Part shown: piece by piece, positions 55,973 to 64,000 of the stretch
Position numbering within the stretch: position 1 is the first letter of the stretch
Layout: each line of letters starts with the position of its first letter
Made by a program: the position numbers and the translations under genes
Source of the DNA: Tigriopus japonicus
Lineage: Eukaryota; Arthropoda; Copepoda; Harpacticoida; Harpacticidae
NCBI GenBank assembly: GCA_010645155.1
Contig: JAAGOF010000292.1
Span: 119,715-183,714, forward strand
DNA: 64,000 nucleotides
Direction: 5' to 3'
Notes under the pieces: generated by a model
Database searches by the model: none
What the model saw: the letters and a program-made list of their open reading frames with translations, nothing else
Told to the model about the DNA's origin: nothing

Positions 55973-56755
55973 ATGGACAATCTGGTTGATGGTCTCCAAA
56001 GTCGCATCGAAAAAATAGCCGATCTTGTCCACGAAATTTCCAATCATGATGCAGAATTAGCCTTGGAGTATCAGACATTCCTGGATGAGCTCGTGGAACA
56101 ATTGGGAGTTGCTGGACGTCTCGTATCATCAGTGGGACGAAATGAGCCCCAAGTTGATCAGGTGACAAACCGATCAACTCATTTTAAACCAGCCAGCGAT
56201 ATCAAGCCTCCCATGCTGTCACAAGAATCAACTCCACCTGAAATGAGGAAATGGATTTGCAAGTTCAAGGCATTTCATGCGGCGTCAAACATGATGGCTT
56301 TAGGTTTAAACGAAGAAAAAGAATACCTGATAAGCCGAATGGAAGGAGCACTAGCCACGACAATGCGTGGAAATTTTCGAACCGCCACTAACCTTGATGA
56401 GTGCTTTGAAGTTTTGGAATCTCGGTTTTTGGAGATGTATCCACTCTTTCGGCGAAGACTCCTCTGGTTTGAACAAAAGAAAGAACGTGGTCAAAAACTG
56501 ATGGATTTTTACCATAAATTACGTCAGATTGGGGATGAAGCTGAGCTGGATAAGCTCACTGTCAAAGACCTTCATATGTTCCAATTAATTTATGCTTGCC
56601 GAGAGAAACCGGAATTGTTTTCAAAATTATTAGAGGCGAAGAGTCCATATCTTGATGCCATTCTTGCAATAAGTACGACCTTTGAGTCTCCAAAGGAGAC
56701 CCAACAAATAACTTCCCCTCGTGCCTATGTTGATGCCGTTAGTCAAATAAGATAA
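55973..56755 (+). CDS. gypsy element 5 Gag
   Basis: ATG at 55973, 260 codons. Capsid-type sequence: KPPMLSQESTPPEMRKWICK, LISRMEGAL, FRRRLLWFEQKKERGQKLMD and LHMFQLIYACREKPEL. It stops at TAA TAG just before the zinc knuckles, which are in another frame (56758-56850). Confidence 0.8.
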   Translation: MDNLVDGLQSRIEKIADLVHEISNHDAELALEYQTFLDELVEQLGVAGRLVSSVGRNEPQVDQVTNRSTHFKPASDIKPPMLSQESTPPEMRKWICKFKAFHAASNMMALGLNEEKEYLISRMEGALATTMRGNFRTATNLDECFEVLESRFLEMYPLFRRRLLWFEQKKERGQKLMDFYHKLRQIGDEAELDKLTVKDLHMFQLIYACREKPELFSKLLEAKSPYLDAILAISTTFESPKETQQITSPRAYVDAVSQIR

Positions 56756-56757
56756 TA

Positions 56758-58049
56758 GATGCGGCAACTATCATCCAGGAAATAAATGTCCAACACAAGA
56801 CATTCGATGCTACAATTGCGTTAATCCTGGTCATATAGCACTTGCTTGTCAACGTAGTCAAACAAGCTCAACTTATCGATCCCGTTCAATGTCTCACGCC
56901 CCCTTACTTGAACAAAGGGCTTCTTGAACTCCACGTCGGGATGTCACTCCTATGCGTTATGGAAATTCATCTTCGGCCCGCATATCTGCTGTCACTTCTG
57001 CGCGAGACACCCCTGATATTAATATTACATGTGTTTTTTCAGAAGGCTCTTCTACACAATTGCTTGCCATAGTCGACACCAGAGCTTCACGCACAGTTGT
57101 CCAAATGTCCGTTCTCCCCAAAAATGTCTTCACATCTCCATCAAGAATCCAACTTTTAGCAGCCAATGGAACCGTCCTCAACAATGCTGGTTGTGTTTCA
57201 TTCATGGCGACAGCTCCAATGGGACCCACAGTTCCAATCAACGCCATTGTATCTTCTGATCTCGAAGGTCCCGCCCTGGTTAATTGGCGGGATCTTGTTG
57301 CACTGGACATTTTGCCTGCAGCCTTTCCCTCCGTCAGTTCTCGTGCCACTGCTAATGCGAATTCGATCACCATTCTGGAGCGCGGTGACACACTTGATCA
57401 CGTGAGTGTAAACATGGATGATGAAGAAGAGACGTTTGAAGATTGCGTTGAAACGTTTGAAGATAGCATTGAGATGAACAGGATCGTTGCTGTTGATCCT
57501 CCGTTTGAAGATTGTGCCAGCAAAATGGTTCCAGACGATCTTGATCATATTCGAGCAGATTATATGGATGTTTTGGTAACTTCGCTTGGCGAAGCCTCTG
57601 GTTGTATTCGGGGACCTAAAAGGAAGATAATGCTGGATGATAAAACTAAAATTAAACCCTTCCAGGTGACTACCGCTCGACCAATACCAATACATTATCA
57701 ATCAATGTCTGACGAACTCACCGAATTGCTTTCAGCAAAGGCCATCCAAAAAGTAACCTGGCCCACTCAATGGTGTTCGCCAGCCCATTTCGTTGGCAAA
57801 CCTGGTGGCAATAAGGTGAGACTGGTGACTGACTACCGCCATCTCAATAAAGCAGTGAAACGGCCAATCCATCCGTTTTCTTCAGTTCCGGATCTCATTC
57901 GACAAATTCAACACGAATCTCGCTGGTTTGCGAAATTAGATGCAGTGCATGGTTATTTCCAAGTACCCCTTGATGATGCCAGTGCTGATCTCACTACATT
58001 CCTTCTGCCCTCTGGGCGATATCGTTATTTGGTTGACCAATGGGATTAA
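56758..58049 (+). pseudogene. gypsy element 5 nucleocapsid, protease and RT start
   Basis: CYNCVNPGHIALAC at about 56810 is a CCHC knuckle, preceded by CGNYHPGNKC. In the frame 56952-58049 the protease reads AIVDTRASRTVV, where DTGA has become DTRA, so it is probably inactive. RT begins with ARPIPIHYQSM, WPTQWCSPAHFVGKPGGNKV, DYRHLNKAVKRP and FAKLDAVHGYFQVPLD. A stop and frameshift occur at about 58040-58049. Confidence 0.82.
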
Positions 58050-58513
58050 ATTCTAGTTCAGACGAATTCAATATCCGTACTGATCGTGCTGTTGCTGACT
58101 TACCTTGGCTTCTTAAAATTGTTGATGATATGCTCGTGCAATCCCCAACGAAGGAACTTCTTTTCTCTCGCCTTCGGATTGTCCTCAATCGTTGTCGACA
58201 CGCCGGTATAAAGCTCTCTCTAGCTAAACTTGAAGTAGGCCAATCCATCAAATTTGCCGGCTTTCTCGCAACTTCAGGGGGAGTCAAACCGGATCCAACA
58301 AAGTTATCATCCATTAAAAAGTTTCCGAGGCCCACAAATGTGACCGATCTAAAATCATTCATGGGTCTGGCCAATCAACTCGGTTATTTTTTGCCCGATC
58401 TTGCTCATTCCACCGTCCGTTTGCGAGAAAGAAATCGAATGCATTTGCATGGCTTGACGTCCATGAAAATGAGTTCAACTTTACAAAAGAACTCCTCTGT
58501 TCATCCGCCATAG
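58040..58513 (+). pseudogene. gypsy element 5 RT, second half
   Basis: Continues in a new frame with LKIVDDMLVQSPTKELLFSR (catalytic DD present), GIKLSLAKLEVGQSIKFAG and FMGLANQLGYFLPDLAHS, then stops at 58513. Confidence 0.82.
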
Positions 58514-58546
58514 TCCATCCATTTGACCCCACTCTATCCACTGAAC

Positions 58547-58870
58547 TACTTACCGATGCATCAAGATTGCATGGGCTAGGATACGCTCTAATTCAACGTG
58601 ATTCGATGTCCCGTCCTCGATTGATTCAATGTGGTTCCTGCTCACTCACACCTGCACAAAAGAATTACGCCACTGTTGAATTAGAATGCTCGGCAATCGT
58701 ATGGACAATATTTAAATGTGATTTTAACCTGCGTGGCATGCCTTCATTTTCCATTAGGACCACAGGCCTCTTCTTGGCATTTTTGAAAAGCCTCTTGGTG
58801 CCTTGGGCAATGATCGCCTTCAATGTATGAGGGAACGCCAACTCGTTTATTGTGGTTTGGGGGGATATGA
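58547..58870 (+). pseudogene. gypsy element 5 RNase H start and polypurine tract
   Basis: LTDASRLHGLGYALIQRD and KNYATVELECSAIVWTIFKC are RNase H motifs. The frame shifts near 58760 and runs into GTTTGGGGGGATATGA, which serves as polypurine tract for the LTR at 58871. The rest of RNase H and integrase are absent. Confidence 0.75.
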
Positions 58871-58991
58871 TGCATTCTGGGTTTTCTTCCTCTTCTCTCG
58901 TTCGATATCTATGTTCTCATAAGCTGAATAAAGAGCACTTGAACTTGGAATGTCTATCTAACAAGTCCTATCAAATAATGGGGATTCGACA
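58871..58991 (+). repeat. 3' LTR of gypsy element 5 (121 bp)
   Basis: Same TG...CA boundaries as 55565-55685, 118 of 121 positions identical by eye. Followed by CACTCATGG, not a primer site, so it is a 3' LTR. Flanks (CTCTGT / CACTC) show no target duplication. Confidence 0.88.
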
Positions 58992-59008
58992 CACTCATGG
59001 AGCACAGA

Positions 59009-60355
59009 TTTTTGATTGTTCTTTTCCTCCAACCATATGGAGAAGTTTCCCATAGCGGAACAACAGGGTTATCTTCGATCATGTTTGGAGCTCAAACTCC
59101 AGCAACTCTAAATGACGAAAATTCAAGAGGACACCCCGATTCTTGGAGCGGATGGATGCATTGCCAGATTGCAGGAGATAAAAGTTCAATATATTTTGAT
59201 TCTCACCAGACGGCACAATCTTTTCCGTTGTGACCAACGACCTGGCGAAAGATTCAGTGATTGGTATCTCCGTCTACAGCTTGAGGGACAGGAGGCTGAA
59301 CTATTCACAATTGGAGAGGAAGAACTATACGTTCTTCGCCTTGTAAGAGCCATCACATTGCAGACACGCTCTCCCGATATCCTCTTTTTGATGAGCCAGA
59401 ACACATTCAGGTCAATATTCATCCCGATTTGGCACTGGATCCGATTTCTAAGATGGCAAAAGAAGATATTAATTACCGAGCCGTGATTTCAACCCTCCTT
59501 TCGGGAAGATCACCCAAATCTTTACCTCAATCTCAACCATCAAAATTGTACTCCAAGCAGTGGGATGACTTGTCATACAATGAGATCATGGGCCTCCTCA
59601 TCCTGCATGGCCATCGAATTGTTTTGCCTTGTGCTTCTCTTCCTCTTGCTTTGGAGCAACTTCCCGCTTATCATCAAGGGATTTGCCGTACTCGCTCTTT
59701 GGCTCGCCACCTCTATTTCTGGTCGGGCATGAATAATGGCATTGATCAGGTCGTGAGGTCATATTCAACTTGTCAAGAGCATCTGCCGAGTCAACAGTCG
59801 GAACCCCTGATCCAGTCACGCCCTTTTGAGGCCATTTCTGTGGATATTTTTGAGAACGCTGGAGTTCATTATTTAATCATGGTAGACCGATTCTCGGGAT
59901 GGCCTTGTGTGTCCCGCCTGTACCAAATGGACACGCAAGCCGTGATCAATATTCTGCAGGATTTGTTTGTGGATCATGGGATTCCCCAATCAATCCGATC
60001 TGATGGTGGCCCTCAATTCCGTGGCCAATTTGAGGAAATTTGCCACCGTCATCACATCACCCACGAGCTTTCCTCCGCTTATCATCCGATCTCCAATGGA
60101 CACGCCGAATCCACCATCAAGTCTACGAAGCTTCTCCTCCAGAAACATGGCAGCGATTGGCGATCTTTTCACCAGGCTCTTATCGATTGGAGAAACGTTC
60201 CCATACGGATGCTCTTAGTCCGTCTCAATGGCTATTTTCCCGGCGACTTTGGACCTGCAATCCCGGTCATGCCAGTCTTTACCAGCAAATGTCCGATCAA
60301 GAGTGGACGAAGGCCCTCAAAAAGCGGGAAGGGGAAGGGGAAGTGGAAAAAGTAA
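59009..60355 (+). pseudogene. gypsy element 6: Gag fragment joined to integrase
   Basis: 59112-59340 resembles a capsid (QRPGERFSDWYLRLQLEGQE). It runs, after a frameshift near 59400, directly into the pol linker (ALDPISKMAKEDINYRAV) and integrase at 59429-60355. Integrase has the H..H pair, but the first zinc Cys is changed (SYSTCQ). The core reads AISVDIFENAG, SDGGPQF and NGHAESTIKS, retaining the catalytic acids. Protease, RT and RNase H are deleted. The C-terminus ends in a Lys/Gly-rich run after a frame change at about 60250. Confidence 0.75.
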
Positions 60356-60760
60356 TATGCAGATTTGATACCCACACGTCCAAACTCTTCGCGATTCCAC
60401 CTCAAACTAGGGTTTGAGTGCAAGATCCTTGCACCAAAATGTGGGACAATTCAGGTGTGATCCTTCGAGCCCAAAAAGACGGACGATCATACATCATCTC
60501 AATGGGTGATCATACGTACATCTGAAACCAGTGCCATCTTCATCCACAGTCCATTCAAGAGTTGAGCAAACTTCCACCAAGGGATAATCCGCGAGAAGAG
60601 CGGAACCCTGAAGTCCAGCCTTTTCTTCTTCGTCGTAGTGCCCGTTTCAATCTTATGAGATTTCTCTCATAAGATATTGATCCTCAAACACATATAAGGA
60701 CAACAAATCAAATCACCTCCTATCAGCTGTCTGGCTCAAATAAAAAGGGGGAACTTGCAA
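60356..60760 (+). pseudogene. Decayed pol C-terminus and polypurine tract of element 6
   Basis: Fragments in shifting frames read GVILRAQKDGRSYIISMGD and FLLRRSARFN, as after integrase in many gypsy elements. AAAAAGGGGGAAC at about 60742-60754 is a likely polypurine tract. No LTR copy recognised after it. Confidence 0.5.
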
Positions 60761-61560
60761 GGCCGGGAAAAGGTACACACATTTACATAAAAACACAATT
60801 ACAAAATGGTTTTGTCCTACTGCTCTTGACGGATGAAGGTTGGTTGGTCCAATGGAGATCCACGGGTTGCATTACTCAACCGGATTGAAGGTCCAGGTTT
60901 GAATAATGGAGTGATCCACTCTGAAGGTGCACTTTTACACTGATGCACTTCCCAGGTCCTTTGGCACGGCTTCCTAGGTTCCCGACTCAAAACGTTGGCT
61001 ATCTCTTTCCTTATCCACACAGGCCCCACTCTTCAGGCACTTCTACAGACTTCAATGTTCCAGGCAACAACAACAACAACAACAACAACAACACAGCTCT
61101 GCCAGAGGAGATGAATCTTGATCAAGAGATCAAAGATGGTGACTCGTTTCAAGAGCTCGATTTGGATGTCTATCCTTGTCGAGTCCTGGGTTGTGACTGT
61201 CTTCTTGTTCGTGGATGGTTCAATCTCACACCCAACGTTTGAAGACTCCCATGAATGATGGTGGCTGGTTTTGATCCTCTTTGTGACCAGTCATTTTCCG
61301 TCTTATCCTCTTGGGAGTTCACAGTTGCGTCTATGAACTATTGAATTGGGTGAGCGTCGGCCTCTTTTGGGTTATGGGAAGGAATGTTGATGCCAATTCC
61401 CACAAGATCTTCACAATTTACCGCTACAAATAGTTCCGTCTCCTATCACTCCTACCTTCTGGTTACCATTAAAATCACATGACACACTGGCCAGAAAGGG
61501 GACGGAACACCGAATGAGACGAGTAATGAGGAGTGACCTTGACCTCAATCTGGTTTGTAC
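60761..61560. other. Unassigned stretch with (CAA)n
   Basis: A (CAA)n run lies at about 61065-61093. No motif-supported coding region; it may be the decayed pro/pol of the minus-strand element at 61560-62820. Confidence 0.45.
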
Positions 61561-62820
61561 GATCTTTGAGGGACAAATTGAACGCGTGAAGTTGAACGCT
61601 ACTTACGCTTTTCTCAACTCTAGGAACAATCATTACGGATTGGGCCATAACTTGATCCTTCTGGCGGCAAACAGGTTGCCAATGACCAGATTGTCCACAA
61701 CCATGACAAGTAGACTTGCGAGCTGGGCAATCTTCACGAGGGTGTTTCTTGGAAGATCCACAAAAATCACACCGCTCGGATATACCAAAAGAGATCCCCT
61801 TTCGACCAGTTTTCCCACCGTTTTTCTTCTAAGATGACTTGGCAGCGTTGACCACTTGGTCAACGGAATTGACCAATGGTCGCGATGATGATCCACTCAA
61901 ATCATGGACTCCTTCTCGTATCGTCTCCATCTCGAGGACAAATTTTCGGGCCTCATTGAACGTACGTAGATGGTTTTCTGCTCCATCAGCTTGGTCTTAT
62001 CAAAATCGCTTCTCATTCCCTGGAATCAGAGGGCAATCAAAAGACGGTCTTCGGTGACTTTACAGGTATCAGCATAATCAGCCAATTCTCTAATTGAATT
62101 AAAAAATGACGTGAAATCTTGACCTTCTTTTTGTTTAACACTCAACAGGTCTCGCATGTCCAGGTGAACATTGCGAAGATTCCGGAGATGCACCTCGATC
62201 ATATCCAAAATTTCGACCACGCAACGACCAGTGTTCGGGCGAATTCCAAGAGAATGGCGGATGATACTCAGGAAACCTGGACTGCAGCATTCCCAGAAAA
62301 CACCAACTTGAATTGTCCTCTCGCGCTGATCTAGGTAAGAAAGTTGGGCATAGTTGTATCACAAAGGACGCCACCTCACAAATAAACGATGATCCGTGTC
62401 CTCTTCCAGAATTGGAGGCTTCTTTGAATTCAGCTTGAGAACAGCAGGGTGGGCCTGCCTAGAATCAGGGATTGGAACGGGTTGGTTAACACCTACTTCA
62501 AGAAGCACAGCAGCATTCACATCTTTACGAAAACCAGTAATCGTAGTTTTGGCCACGAAAAAGGCCGTAACATGCTCGTCGACAGCCTGATCCGCATCCT
62601 TTGGATCGGACGTCAGATTGCACATGACCTGATCTTCGGCATGGAGGTATTTTTGAAGTCGTTCATCCCAGTGTCCCAAGAAATTTTCCAACAAAGTCGG
62701 ATCATCTCCTTCAACGTAGACCTTCAAGGCCGATTCTGCCACCTTCCTGGCTCGGAACAAGGCGGACTTATAGCCATTACTGCTCGCCTTTATAGCAAGA
62801 ATTGCTTCCTTGTCGGTCAT
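61560..62820 (-). pseudogene. gypsy element 7 Gag with zinc knuckles, minus strand
   Basis: ATG at 62820. The first block (to 62359) has helical sequence and AVLKLNSKKPPILEEDTDHR then LFVRWRPL, then a TGA where Trp is usual. The second block (to 62026) contains LRNLRNVHLDMRDLLSVKQK and SFFNSIRELADYADTCKV, then a stop and frameshift. Two zinc knuckles follow near 61670-61790: CDFCGSSKKHPREDC and CHGCGQSGHWQPVC. At least two stops and one frameshift; not functional. Confidence 0.8.
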
Positions 62821-63230
62821 GACTCAAAGATAACGGATTGGATCACTGGACTCAACACCACGGAAGAACACCAGATGGATGGATGTACGAAAAAAATTCC
62901 CGCGGAATGAACGGGCACAAACTCACACGCCAATCACGTTGGACCAAATCAAACGTGGTGGAACCAAACGGACAAATGGGGCCACGGGGGTCTCGGATTA
63001 GTGACAGGCTGTCGACAGTACTCTTAAAATGGACGTACTTGCCGACTGCGCCATCGCATGATCGTGATCGAGTAGAAAAGAGAAGTAGAGAGTGGAAGAC
63101 GTGTATTTCTGGTGATGATAAAATGCTGAGTGACGACATAGAATCAGGTTATACGTGTGGTGTTTCTAGTTGTCACCCTGGAAGAACAGTGGCAGTTGAA
63201 ATACAAGGATTTGGGGGTTAACCACCAAAG

Positions 63231-63246
63231 TGGTGACACCGACGTG
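63231..63246 (+). promoter_or_regulatory. Primer-binding site of gypsy element 8
   Basis: TGGTGACACCGACGTG, identical over 16 bases to that of gypsy element 2 at 45849. No LTR edge ending in CA is evident just before it. Bases 62821-63230 hold nothing else I recognise. Confidence 0.65.
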
Positions 63247-63294
63247 ATATTTTTTTGCCTTTTATCGTCTTGGAAGTCTCCTTCACGTTCACAA

Positions 63295-64000
63295 TGGATG
63301 AAGCACTCGATTCTAAACCAATGGTCGTGGCAGGATCCACCGTGAAACTTCCCGCCTTGTGGACCTTGAATTCACGGGCTTGGTTCATCCGGGCCGAAGC
63401 TGAGTTTTCAACATGTGGAATCAAATCTGAACAAACCAAGCATAATCATGTACTTCGTGCTATGACGAAGAACAAATAATGTCTGTTTTCTCGGCTGCTA
63501 CATGTCCAACCAAAGATGCCGAATATGAATGTCTCAAGGCTGCGATCATAAAGATGACATCAAAATCAGATCAAGAACGAGTGACTGCCCTATTATTTGA
63601 AGAGCAATTGGGCGATTCAAAGCCAACTTGTTTACTTAACAAAATGAAGATTCTGGTTCCCGAAGAAGAAACCAAAGGGATAATTTTTCGAGAAATTTTC
63701 CCTGCTCAAGTTACCTCCTTCGGTAATGATCAACATACGCTCCACGGCAGCAGCATCGACAGGAATTCAACATTCCTCATCCATTGCCGCTATTTCCGGA
63801 TCAAATACTGCTTCATTTAAACAACCAGAATCTCTGGATCAGGTGGGACGTGAATTGGAAAAATTATGCATGGAAGTTGCTGCAATTAACTCGGGAAGAT
63901 CAAAGAGTGAATGTTTTTTTCATGCTCGTTGGGGAAAGAAAGCTTGGTCATGTAAACCTCCTTGCCGTTGGGAGGGCAAGGTAGTTCCTCGACCTATGCG
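63295..64000 (+). pseudogene. gypsy element 8 Gag, frameshifted, continues past window
   Basis: ATG at 63295. The first frame reads LPALWTLNSRAWFIRAEAEF and then STCGIKSEQTKHNHV, and stops at 63479. A second block (63500-63730) continues the capsid (KIIFREIFPAQV-like). A third, open from about 63700 to the window end, contains SLDQVGRELEKLCMEVAAIN and a zinc motif CFFHARWGKKAWSCKPPCRW, as in the CxxH type of arthropod gypsy Gag. At least two frame changes. Confidence 0.8.

Noticed and set aside
60817..61242. Protease region of the minus-strand gypsy element
   Set aside because: No DTG/DSG motif or flanking pattern was found in any frame.

Overview
The window is animal nuclear DNA, almost certainly from an arthropod. 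Genes have short introns with GT/AG borders. One gene is a Torso-like homologue, a MACPF protein known only from arthropods. AATAAA signals, a TATA/Inr promoter, simple repeats and a run of Ns are present. A crustacean such as a copepod is my guess; the sequence alone does not prove it.

Host genes are few. They are: (i) a torso-like gene on the minus strand (3939-5627); (ii) a single-exon Ly6/three-finger GPI-anchored protein (19224-19886); (iii) a four-exon secreted Gly/His/Lys-rich protein (26414-31880) with its own TATA/Inr promoter and an in-phase candidate alternative last exon inside intron 1; (iv) a doubtful small membrane protein (32281-32580); (v) two exons of a beta-1,4-galactosyltransferase on the minus strand (53691-54093); and (vi) a possible last exon at 24590-24694.

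The rest is mostly mobile DNA. Bases 1-2883 hold the end of a Ty3/gypsy element (pol plus a 162-bp LTR) inserted in a LINE. From 8 to 10 kb there is a 33-bp minisatellite and a 31-bp satellite. From 12 to 15 kb a LINE copy is interrupted by a 460-bp fold-back. Two copies of a TA-flanked 595-bp MITE lie at 23 and 34 kb.

The most striking part is 33.4-52.6 kb, a stack of insertions whose order can be read from target-site duplications. A degenerate LINE was hit by a MITE, by a TIR-less 725-bp element and by a gypsy element with an 87-bp LTR. That LTR was split by a 10,059-bp Mutator-like element (MULE) with 19-bp perfect termini, a 9-bp duplication, and a broken transposase gene carrying MULE-core, SWIM and PHD-like motifs. 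The MULE was then invaded by a second 725-bp element, a tandem-repeat-bearing element, and a Tc1 element with an intact transposase ORF. The Tc1 terminus was finally split by a near-complete LINE with a 16-bp duplication.

From 45.8 to 64 kb there are remnants of at least five further gypsy lineages, told apart by LTR, primer-binding site and Gag type, plus a mariner remnant. No complete autonomous gypsy element is present.
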